Below the pieces are notes generated by a model. That model worked only from the letters and a program-made list of their open reading frames with translations. It did no database searches and was not told the DNA's origin. From an uncultured Spartobacteria bacterium (GTDB taxonomy: Bacteria; Verrucomicrobiota; Verrucomicrobiia; Chthoniobacterales; JAATET01), in assembly GCA_937901895.1 (NCBI GenBank), contig CALGTD010000066.1, forward strand, positions 1 through 24,774: a stretch of DNA of 24,774 nucleotides, given 5' to 3'. Made by a program: the position numbers and the translations under genes. Within the stretch, counting starts at the first letter, position 1, and the number at the start of each line of letters is the position of its first letter. Positions 15,538 to 22,621 of the stretch are shown here, one piece after another.

Positions 15538-15722
15538 GGAGCGAACCTAGGGAACCCTACAGGTGCGCGAAAGCCGGAAATACGCCGGAGACCGGCCTGC
15601 CGGACAAGGGTGGGGGAGCTGATTCTGTTGCAAAAAGCGGGACGGCTCCTACCTTGGTCCTCGCGATGTCTTACCCGTCTCGATGGGAGCGCTCCGCATG
15701 GCGGCTCCATCCGGTCGAATGC

Positions 15723-15746
15723 CACGCCCGCTTGCTACCGGGCGTG
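15723..15746 (+). promoter_or_regulatory. Hairpin in the resB 5' leader
   Basis: A perfect 8-bp stem, CACGCCCG (15723-15730) and CGGGCGTG (15739-15746), with an 8-base loop, lies 29 bases before the resB ATG. No T-run follows, so a terminator is unlikely. A weak promoter-like pair, TTGCAA near 15628 and TACCTT 16 bases further on, lies upstream and would place the hairpin inside the leader. The 238-base region 15538-15775 otherwise holds only the divergent upstream sequences of the AsmA-like gene and resB. Confidence 0.35.
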
Positions 15747-15775
15747 TCGGATGCTGCGTGTTCGCATTCCGCCCG

Positions 15776-17572
15776 ATGAGCGCGGTGACGAATCCCGAGA
15801 AGCCGTTGACCGCGGAGGCCAGACGGAAGCTGATTGCGGAACGCACGAAGCGTTCCGTCTTCTGGAAAACCGTCCATATTCTCGGTTCGCTGAAGCTCGC
15901 GTTGCTGCTTCTCGCCACGATCGGGATCGCTTGCGCGGTGGCGACCTTTTACGAGAGCTCGTTCAACACCAAGATCGCGCGGGCCTACATCTACAAGGCC
16001 CCCTGGTTTCTCGTATGGCTCGGCGTGCTCTGCGTGAACCTCATCGCGGTGACGATCACGCGCTGGCCCTGGCAGAAAAAGCACACCGGCTTCATCGTGA
16101 CGCATTACGGGATTGTCATTCTTCTGATCGGCGCCGTGATCGGTTCGCAGTTCGGGTTCGAGGGCAATGTGACCGTCCACAAGGATGGCGCGCCGGTGAA
16201 CCGGATCACCACGAGCCGCAGTGTCGTGCAGTTCGACGATCCGCTCGGCGAAGCGGCGGTGTTGCTGCCGTTCGACGCGGAGCTTGCCCTGCCATCGGAG
16301 GCGCGTCCGAAGGTTTTCAGTCCGCCGGGATTCCATGTGCAGATCGTGGTGGATGACCACAGCGACCGGCTGGTGCAGGAGGAGAAGCTGATCAACTCCC
16401 CGGAGGGCGGACCGGGGGTGATGATGGATTTTTCGACCGCGATGATGGGCCAGAATGTGGAGATGCCTTTCGTGTTACGGGCGGACGGCGGCATGGAGCG
16501 GGATTTCTTCGGACTCGCGAGGATTGCGTATCTGCCGAAACTGCCCGACCGGACGCCGAAGACGGTCGCTGAAACGCGCATGGTGTTCGCGAAATTTGCA
16601 CCGGTCGGTCAAAGCGAATCCGAGCGTGCCGGACTCGATGTCCATTTGAGCGCGGACGGATCGACGATCACCGCCGGGACGCCCGGTCAGGAGCCACAAA
16701 CGTGGAAGCGCGACCACGTGATCGGACGCACGGTGCAGGCCGGTGACACGTCGCTGGAGGTGCTGTCGTATTGGCCGGATTTCAAGCTCGAGAACGGACA
16801 GCCGGTGAGTGTCTCTGACGAACCCAACAACCCCGCGCTGCTCGTGCGGATCACCGGTCCCGCGGCGGTCGCCGGCGCCGATGCGAGGCCGTTGCTCGAG
16901 ATGGCTCCCGATTCGGAGGGTGTCGCGTATCAGCTCAGCCGGGCCGGACAGGTCGTGGGCTCCGGCCGGGTGAAAGTGGGGGAGTCGTTCGCGTTGGGCT
17001 GGGCGGACTGGACGGCGACCGTGAAGGAGCTCTTGCCGCACGCGGCGATCACGACGGAGTTCGTTCCGGGACCCGAAGGCACCGAGGGGATTCCGGGATT
17101 TCGTGCCCGGCTTCGGGATGCCAATGGTGTCGAGGGTCCTGCGAAATGGGTGGCATCCGGTGCTTTCACGACGCTCCTGCACCCGAAGTCGCCGCTCCGC
17201 GTGATCTACGGGCTCGAGTCGAAACAGGTGCCGTTCAGCATCCGGCTGGTTGATTTCGAGGTGCCGCGACTTGAAGGCACGGAGACGCCTTCGAATTTCA
17301 TCGCGACCGTCGAGTTTCGCGACTCCAAGACCGGCGAGACCAGGATCGGAACGGCGAAGATGAATCACCCGGCGAGCTGGCCTGGCGGTCCGCTCGCCCT
17401 GATCACCGGGTGGAACTACAAGTTTTCGCAGGCGCAGTGGAATCCGCAGGATCTTGGCGAGACCACGCTGCAGGTGCTTTACGATCCCGGCTGGCTGCTG
17501 AAGTGGTTCGGCTCGCTCCTGATCTGCGCCGGCATCTTCATCATGTTCTACATCCGTCCGAAGAAATCGTGA
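15776..17572 (+). CDS. resB: Cytochrome c biogenesis protein ResB (Ccs1)
   Basis: System II cytochrome c maturation subunit, 598 residues, inner membrane. The N-terminal part has three hydrophobic segments at about 38-57 (SLKLALLLLATIGIACAVATF), 77-95 and 105-124. The motif FYESSFNTKIARAYIYKAPWF (58-78, shortened in practice to its core YESSFNTKIAR) is typical of ResB. His109 in FIVTHYG sits in the third segment. A large periplasmic domain of about 440 residues follows, and a final helix near 572-590 (WFGSLLICAGIFIMFYI) returns to the membrane. I chose the ATG at 15776; the in-frame ATG at 15683 would add 31 residues that do not look like this family. The stop overlaps the ccsA GTG (GTGA). 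Acts with CcsA to ligate haem to apocytochromes c outside the membrane. Confidence 0.92.
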   Translation: MSAVTNPEKPLTAEARRKLIAERTKRSVFWKTVHILGSLKLALLLLATIGIACAVATFYESSFNTKIARAYIYKAPWFLVWLGVLCVNLIAVTITRWPWQKKHTGFIVTHYGIVILLIGAVIGSQFGFEGNVTVHKDGAPVNRITTSRSVVQFDDPLGEAAVLLPFDAELALPSEARPKVFSPPGFHVQIVVDDHSDRLVQEEKLINSPEGGPGVMMDFSTAMMGQNVEMPFVLRADGGMERDFFGLARIAYLPKLPDRTPKTVAETRMVFAKFAPVGQSESERAGLDVHLSADGSTITAGTPGQEPQTWKRDHVIGRTVQAGDTSLEVLSYWPDFKLENGQPVSVSDEPNNPALLVRITGPAAVAGADARPLLEMAPDSEGVAYQLSRAGQVVGSGRVKVGESFALGWADWTATVKELLPHAAITTEFVPGPEGTEGIPGFRARLRDANGVEGPAKWVASGAFTTLLHPKSPLRVIYGLESKQVPFSIRLVDFEVPRLEGTETPSNFIATVEFRDSKTGETRIGTAKMNHPASWPGGPLALITGWNYKFSQAQWNPQDLGETTLQVLYDPGWLLKWFGSLLICAGIFIMFYIRPKKS

Positions 17573-19194
17573 GACTCCTCCTGCTGCTTCCCCTTCTGCT
17601 TTGCGCGACGGTTGCCCGCGCGCTCGATACGACGGTGCTCGAGTCCCTTCCCGTGCAGGAAGGCGGTCGCAAAAAGCCCTATCTCGTCTTCGCGCAGGAG
17701 AGCCTGCTTTCGATTTCCGGCCGGAAGTCGGTCGAGATCGACGGACGCAAGCGCGGAGCGATGGAGGTTGTCACGGACATTTGGATGCAACCCGAGGGGT
17801 GGGACGACCGGCCCCTCATTCGCATCGATCACCTGACGCTCAAGGAAGCCGCCGGCCTCGACAAGGAGCGAAAACTTTTCTCGCACGCGGAGCTGGCCGG
17901 GAATCCGGCGTTCGTTGCGCTCCTGCGGAAGGCGCAGGCTGCGAAAGGCGCCGCGAAGGACGGCAGGCTTGCGGGTATCGACAAGCAGGTCGAGGAGGTC
18001 GGTCTGCGACTGGCCGATTTCGAGCAGCTCCGCAATGGCGAGCTCTTTCGCGTGGTGGCAAATCCCGAGTCACCGAACGCGCCATGGTTCACGTTGCGGC
18101 CCGACGATCCCACATTCGCCGCGGCCCGGGAGGCGTGGATTTCCGGAAACGAGACCGCCTGGAAGGATGCCTCGTCCGCTCTGGTCGCTGCGCTCGCGAC
18201 GCAGGCTCCGGAGCATCAGCCGCCCGCGTGGAAGCTGGATCTCGAACGGATCTACCAGAAATCCCACCCTTTCGCATGGGCGTGGAAATTGTATCTGGCC
18301 GCAGGCATCGTGCTTGCGGTGACCTCGCTCCGCGGGAGGGAACGCGGCTATGTCGTCGGGTGGATCCTTGCAGGCGCCGGGTTTGCCCTTCAGGTCTTCG
18401 GATTTGTCTGCCGCATCGTCATCGCCGGACGCCCTCCGGTGTCGAACATGTATGAATCGGTGATCTGGGTCGCATTCGGCGCGGTCGCGTTTGCGCTCGT
18501 CTTCGAGGCGATCTACCGCGGCCGATTGTTCCTTGTCGCGGCGACCTGGGTGGCGGTCGTGCCGTTGATGCTTGCGGATTTCCAGCCGCTCGCGCTCGAC
18601 CAATCGATTCAGCCGCTGGTTCCCGTGTTGCAGAGCAACTTCTGGCTCGCGACGCATGTGCTGATCATCACCCTCGGCTACGCGGCATTTCTTCTCGCGC
18701 TCGCCGTGGCTCACATTGCGCTCGGAAAGGTCATCCTCGGAGGAAAACCGTCCGCTGCGATCTACAACTACATTTATCGCGCACTGCAGATCGGCGTGCT
18801 GCTTCTGGCTGTAGGGACGATTCTCGGCGCGGTCTGGGCAAATTACTCGTGGGGGCGTTTCTGGGACTGGGACCCCAAGGAAACCTGGGCACTCATCGCG
18901 CTGCTCGCGTATCTGTTTCTGCTGCACGGGCGCATTGCGGGCTTGTGGGGCGGGTTCGGCCTCGCGGTCGGGTCGGTGCTGGGATTCCTCACCGTCGTGA
19001 TGGCGTGGTATGGCGTGAATTTCGTGCTTGGCGTCGGCCTGCACAGTTATGGGTTCGGCGCGGGCGGCTTCGAATACGCCCTCGGCTACATCGCAATCGA
19101 GCTGGTGTTCACCGCAATCGCCGTCGTGCGCTATCGGGCGCAAAAAGCCTCGTCGAAGGTGGTTCCCGCCCGCGAACGCCAGGCGGCGGGCTGA
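17569..19194 (+). CDS. ccsA: Cytochrome c biogenesis protein CcsA (ResC) with N-terminal periplasmic domain
   Basis: Haem-handling partner of ResB, 541 residues. A signal peptide or first helix (1-19, LLLLLPLLLCATVARA) is followed by a periplasmic region at about 20-235 that begins VLESLPVQEGGRKKPYLVFA. This resembles the N-terminal extension of Bacteroidetes-type CcsA rather than the short classical form. The CcsA core from about 238 has eight or so membrane helices, the RPPVSNMYESV motif (288-298), and the WWD haem-binding loop WGRFWDWDPKETWALIA (428-444). Candidate haem ligands or external histidines are His363, His453 and His492. The GTG at 17569 overlaps the resB stop and gives a proper signal sequence; the longer open frame from 17410 is a shadow of resB. 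All expected core motifs are intact. Confidence 0.93.
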   Translation: MRLLLLLPLLLCATVARALDTTVLESLPVQEGGRKKPYLVFAQESLLSISGRKSVEIDGRKRGAMEVVTDIWMQPEGWDDRPLIRIDHLTLKEAAGLDKERKLFSHAELAGNPAFVALLRKAQAAKGAAKDGRLAGIDKQVEEVGLRLADFEQLRNGELFRVVANPESPNAPWFTLRPDDPTFAAAREAWISGNETAWKDASSALVAALATQAPEHQPPAWKLDLERIYQKSHPFAWAWKLYLAAGIVLAVTSLRGRERGYVVGWILAGAGFALQVFGFVCRIVIAGRPPVSNMYESVIWVAFGAVAFALVFEAIYRGRLFLVAATWVAVVPLMLADFQPLALDQSIQPLVPVLQSNFWLATHVLIITLGYAAFLLALAVAHIALGKVILGGKPSAAIYNYIYRALQIGVLLLAVGTILGAVWANYSWGRFWDWDPKETWALIALLAYLFLLHGRIAGLWGGFGLAVGSVLGFLTVVMAWYGVNFVLGVGLHSYGFGAGGFEYALGYIAIELVFTAIAVVRYRAQKASSKVVPARERQAAG

Positions 19195-19214
19195 CAAACC
19201 GCGCAGCGCCCGGA

Positions 19215-20366
19215 TTACTGGTAAAGCGCCTCGACGATCGACAGGGCGCGGCGCTTCGGAAGGACTCCAGGCTCCATCTGGTTCATCACGTAGGCAAAGC
19301 CGATGCGGGCTTCGGGATCGGCGAAGGCAAGCGAGCCACCGGCTCCGGGATGGCCGAACGCCCGCAGGGACGTTCCAAAGGTGCGGCGCAGTTTCTCTCC
19401 ATCGGAGCCCACAGGGTCTTTCATGAACCCCGCCGAAAACGCGGTTTCCAGACGCAGGACCTTGTCCATTCCCTGGGAAAGCGGGGCTTCCATCTGACGG
19501 ATGGAGTGATGTCGGAAAATCTGAACGCCGTTCGCGGAACCGCCGGACGCGAGCATCGCGTAGAATCTTGCCAACGCGCTGGCGGAACCAATGCCGCCGA
19601 GCGAGGGGATGGATGACGAACGCGCGGCGGGCGAGTTCATCGCGCTGGCGCCGAGCAATCCGCCCGGTGAAGCAAACGCGCGACGGGTGAGCGACCCGGG
19701 ATCGGCGAGTGCCTGCGAGAAGGCATCCTCGGGTTCCTCGCAGCCGCGGGCCCGGGGCGCCAGCATTTGCGCGACGCGGGCGTGGTGCTCGGCCGGCAGG
19801 CCGATCCAGAGGTCGAGGTCCATGGGATCGCCGATGTGTTTGCGGAAATACACGCCCAGCGGGGTGCCGCCCGACAGCCGGCGGACGATTTCGTCCACGA
19901 CGAATCCGAACGTGCGCGGACCGTAACCATGGCCGGCATCGTTCCACAGCGGCGGCTGCCCCCCGATCGCGCGGGCAACGCCGTCGTGGTCGAGCAATGA
20001 CAAGTCGACAGCGTCGAGCGCACTGAGCCCGGCACGATGCGAGAGCACCTGGCCAATAGTGATCGATTCCTTTCCGCACTGGCCAAACTCCGGCCACACC
20101 TCGGCGACACGCGCGTCGAGGGGAAGCCCGGCACGCTCCATCGCGTGGAGCGCGCAGGCGGAGGCGAGGCCCTTGGTCGCGGACCAGATGAGCACCAGCG
20201 TCTCGGCCGTCCACGGATGGGTGCGTGCCGCATCGCGCCATCCGCCCTGCACGGAGAGAAGCTCCTCGTCACCGCGCCAGATGGAAAGTGCGGCGCCGAC
20301 TTCGGCGCCACGTTGAAAATTCGCTTCGAACGCCTCGCGCGCCCGCTCCAGACGGTCGGGACTCAC
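19215..20366 (-). CDS. Serine hydrolase of the beta-lactamase/EstB (family VIII esterase) type
   Basis: A 383-residue class C-like serine hydrolase with no signal peptide, so probably cytoplasmic. The nucleophile motif is SATK (Ser62, Lys65) in LIWSATKGLAS; the second motif is Tyr148 in HGYGPRTFG, where the YxN asparagine is replaced by Pro. HPGAGGSLAFADPEARIGFAYVMN (339-362, core HPGAGGS) takes the place of the KTG box. This combination matches EstB-like carboxylesterases more than true beta-lactamases, so antibiotic resistance is not implied. The GTG at 20364-20366 overlaps the TGA of the TPR gene (GTGA) and starts right at the conserved first helix; a longer frame to 20495 overlaps the TPR gene and is not preferred. 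It converges on ccsA with a 20-base gap. Confidence 0.88.
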   Translation of the reverse strand: MSPDRLERAREAFEANFQRGAEVGAALSIWRGDEELLSVQGGWRDAARTHPWTAETLVLIWSATKGLASACALHAMERAGLPLDARVAEVWPEFGQCGKESITIGQVLSHRAGLSALDAVDLSLLDHDGVARAIGGQPPLWNDAGHGYGPRTFGFVVDEIVRRLSGGTPLGVYFRKHIGDPMDLDLWIGLPAEHHARVAQMLAPRARGCEEPEDAFSQALADPGSLTRRAFASPGGLLGASAMNSPAARSSSIPSLGGIGSASALARFYAMLASGGSANGVQIFRHHSIRQMEAPLSQGMDKVLRLETAFSAGFMKDPVGSDGEKLRRTFGTSLRAFGHPGAGGSLAFADPEARIGFAYVMNQMEPGVLPKRRALSIVEALYQ

Positions 20367-20830
20367 AGCTTGTCCGCCACGGCCTTCAAGTCCGGGTCGT
20401 ATTTCGCGATCTCGCGAAACTTGCCGTCCATCTTGAAGCTGATCTCGAGCGCACGGTGCGCCTCCTCGAGGTTGCCGAGGACGGCGTTGTAGCACCCCAT
20501 GTTGTAGTAGTAGGTCGCCTCGCGGAGCAGTTCGGCCGGACCTTCGAGCAGCATATTCCTCGCCTCGCCCGTGCGGCCGAGTTCGTGGAGGCAGAACGCT
20601 CCATGGATGTAACCCGTGGTCTGGTTGGGCAACAGCTCGCGAAGGCGGTCGCAGACAAGCATCGCCTTCTGCCAGTTTCGCGCCCGCATGAGGATGAACA
20701 GACGAACCTGAAGGACTTCCTGAAGGTCCTGTTCCTCGGGCGGCAGCGCATCGAGTTCGTGCAACGCCTCCTCGGGCATCTCAAGCTCGATGTATCCCTG
20801 GGCCGCGAGCAACGTCCGTTCGATGGCCAT
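20363..20830 (-). CDS. Small tetratricopeptide-repeat protein
   Basis: A 155-residue, entirely helical protein made of about four TPR units (roughly 5-35, 37-70, 71-104, 105-138). The clearest unit is YYYNMGCYNAVLGNLEEAHRALE (107-129), with the G-x-x-x-x-x-G-x-x-x-E-A pattern. There is no signal peptide or membrane segment, so it is likely a cytoplasmic protein-protein interaction module. The ATG at 20828-20830 is the first start after an in-frame TGA two codons upstream. The stop overlaps the GTG of the serine hydrolase gene, so the two are probably co-translated. It is divergent from recJ across a 99-base region that contains an inverted repeat. Its partner protein is unknown. Confidence 0.85.
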   Translation of the reverse strand: MAIERTLLAAQGYIELEMPEEALHELDALPPEEQDLQEVLQVRLFILMRARNWQKAMLVCDRLRELLPNQTTGYIHGAFCLHELGRTGEARNMLLEGPAELLREATYYYNMGCYNAVLGNLEEAHRALEISFKMDGKFREIAKYDPDLKAVADKL

Positions 20831-20853
20831 GACTCAGCATGGCTCCCATCAAG

Positions 20854-20898
20854 TGAAAAATCAATCCTGCGCACCGTCCGTGGATTTCGGATTTTTCA
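20854..20898. repeat. Bulged inverted repeat between the TPR gene and recJ
   Basis: The outer arms TGAAAAATC (20854-20862) and GATTTTTCA (20890-20898) are exact complements. Directly inside, AATCC (20863-20867) pairs with GGATT (20882-20886), leaving a 3-base TCG bulge on the right and a 14-base loop. This makes 14 paired bases in the short divergent intergenic region. It could be a binding site controlling one or both genes, or an RNA hairpin in either leader. No regulator is identified. Confidence 0.5.
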
Positions 20899-20929
20899 AC
20901 ACGCGGCCGCCGTCCTACGATCGCTCCCG

Positions 20930-22621
20930 ATGCAGCGCAAATGGATCCTCCCACCGGCAACGGACGGCGCGATGATGCGCCGGATTTCCGCCGAGCATGG
21001 AGTGTCCGGGTTCGTTGCCGCCGTGCTGCTGGGCTCCGGAATTCTCGATTCCGGGCGCATCGAAAGATTCCTGAACCCCCGTCTTTCCAGTCTCTCGGAC
21101 CCGAATCTGCTGCCGGGCATGGGTGCTGCGGTGGACCGGATCGATCGCGCGCTGCGTCGCAATGAGCGGATCGCGCTTTACGGGGACTATGACGTGGACG
21201 GCGTGGCTTCGCTTGCGCTGCTTCACCGGGTGCTGAATGCGTTTGGCGCGAGGGTGGAGTGTTTTCTGCCGTCGCGTGCGGACGAGGGATACGGGCTGAG
21301 CGACGCGGGTGTCGACCGGTGCGTCGAACTTCACTCGCCGGATCTCCTGATCGCGGTGGACTGCGGAACGAATTCCTCCGCGCAAATCGGGCGGTTGCGC
21401 AGTCGCGGGATCGATGTCGTCGTTCTCGATCATCACGAGCCGGACGGTTCCGGCGCGCCTTGCGCCGCGCTCGTGAACCCGAAGCTGGGCGACGGCGCCT
21501 TTTCCTATCTTTGCAGTGCGGGCGTTGCGTTCAAGACGGCCCACGCTCTGCTCAAGCACACGCCGCTGCCGGGCTTCGACCTGAAGGAGGTGCTCGACCT
21601 CGTCGCGCTTGCCACGGTCTGCGACCTGGTCCCCATCGTGGAGGAAAACCGGATTTTCGTCCGCCGGGGACTCGAGCAGATGGCCCGCACGCGCTGGCCG
21701 GGACTGGCGGCGCTCATGCATGTTGCGGGGGCCGGGCGTCCGGTGCGTGCGTCGGATATCGGATTTCGCGTCGGGCCGCGGATCAATGCCGCGGGCCGTC
21801 TCGGCACCGCACAGGCTGCGCTGCGGTTGCTTCTCACGAACGACCCGGCGGAGGGCGTGCGACTCGCGGCGGAACTCGACGCGCAGAATCGCGACCGTCA
21901 GGCTGTGGAAAGGGCGGTCGCTGCGGAAATGGAAGCGTGGGTGAGCGAGAATTTCGATGCCACCCGGCACACCACGATCGTTGCGGGCTCCCGCGACTGG
22001 CATCAGGGCGTGATCGGCATCGTGGCTTCGCGAATCACACGCCGTCATCACCGGCCGACGCTCGTTGTGTCATTTGACGAGTCCGGAGCGGGCAAGGGCA
22101 GCGGGCGCAGCATCGAGGGGCTGTCCCTCGTGGAGGCATTGCGAAGATGCGCCCTGCATCTCGGAAACTTCGGCGGCCACGACATGGCGGCGGGACTTCA
22201 CGTGCGGGAATCGGAGTTTGATGCATTCCGGGAATCGTTCGAGCGGGTGGCCCAGGAAATGGTGACCGGCGATATGCTTGTGCCCCGCATTCGAATGACG
22301 GCGCAGGTTGGATTGGAGGAATTCGGGGAGGAGCTCCTCGCCGCGCAGGCGATGCTCGAGCCCTTTGGCATGGGAAATCCGCAGCCGCTGCTGGTCGCGC
22401 GGGGCTTGCGGCCGGCCGCGCCGCCGCGCGTCCTCAAGGAAAAGCATTACCGCTACGTGTTTCGCGACGGTCGCTGCACGGCGACGGCGATTCATTTCAA
22501 TGGCGCGGAGCATCCGCTTCCCGCACCCCCTTGGGACGTCGCATTCCACCTCGAGCGAAATGACTACAACGGCCGGTCGGAGCCGCAGATGCAGGTGGTC
22601 GCCGTGAGGAGCGCGGCGTGA
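20930..22621 (+). CDS. recJ: Single-stranded-DNA-specific 5'-3' exonuclease RecJ
   Basis: Degrades single-stranded DNA 5' to 3' in recombination, mismatch and base-excision repair; cytoplasmic. The 563 residues are close to E. coli RecJ (577). DHH phosphoesterase motifs are all visible: LYGDYDVDGVAS (83-94), IAVDCGTNS (141-149), the DHH triad in VVLDHHEP (164-171) and Asp232 in ATVCDLVP. The family blocks GPRINAAGRL (282-291), DWHQGVIGIVASRI (356-369), GSGRS (390-394) and FGGHDMAAGL (414-423, DHHA1 domain) follow, then a C-terminal OB-like part. The ATG at 20930 gives the canonical N-terminus (RKWILPP); the much longer open frame from 20225 runs through the antisense of neighbouring genes. 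Its TGA overlaps the recG GTG. Confidence 0.96.
   Translation: MQRKWILPPATDGAMMRRISAEHGVSGFVAAVLLGSGILDSGRIERFLNPRLSSLSDPNLLPGMGAAVDRIDRALRRNERIALYGDYDVDGVASLALLHRVLNAFGARVECFLPSRADEGYGLSDAGVDRCVELHSPDLLIAVDCGTNSSAQIGRLRSRGIDVVVLDHHEPDGSGAPCAALVNPKLGDGAFSYLCSAGVAFKTAHALLKHTPLPGFDLKEVLDLVALATVCDLVPIVEENRIFVRRGLEQMARTRWPGLAALMHVAGAGRPVRASDIGFRVGPRINAAGRLGTAQAALRLLLTNDPAEGVRLAAELDAQNRDRQAVERAVAAEMEAWVSENFDATRHTTIVAGSRDWHQGVIGIVASRITRRHHRPTLVVSFDESGAGKGSGRSIEGLSLVEALRRCALHLGNFGGHDMAAGLHVRESEFDAFRESFERVAQEMVTGDMLVPRIRMTAQVGLEEFGEELLAAQAMLEPFGMGNPQPLLVARGLRPAAPPRVLKEKHYRYVFRDGRCTATAIHFNGAEHPLPAPPWDVAFHLERNDYNGRSEPQMQVVAVRSAA

Noticed and set aside
15548..15559. Near-palindrome TAGGG-AA-CCCTA just upstream of the AsmA-like gene
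   Set aside because: Five-base arms are expected by chance in a window of this size and there is no regulator or second copy to support a binding site.
18070..20241. 723-codon open frame on the minus strand
   Set aside because: It covers most of ccsA in antisense and the serine hydrolase in a wrong frame; both real genes have intact catalytic motifs, and this translation is low-complexity Arg/Pro-rich.
19215..20366. Serine hydrolase as an antibiotic-resistance beta-lactamase
   Set aside because: No signal peptide, and the YxN and KTG boxes are replaced by YGP and HPGAGGS, which fits EstB-like esterases better.
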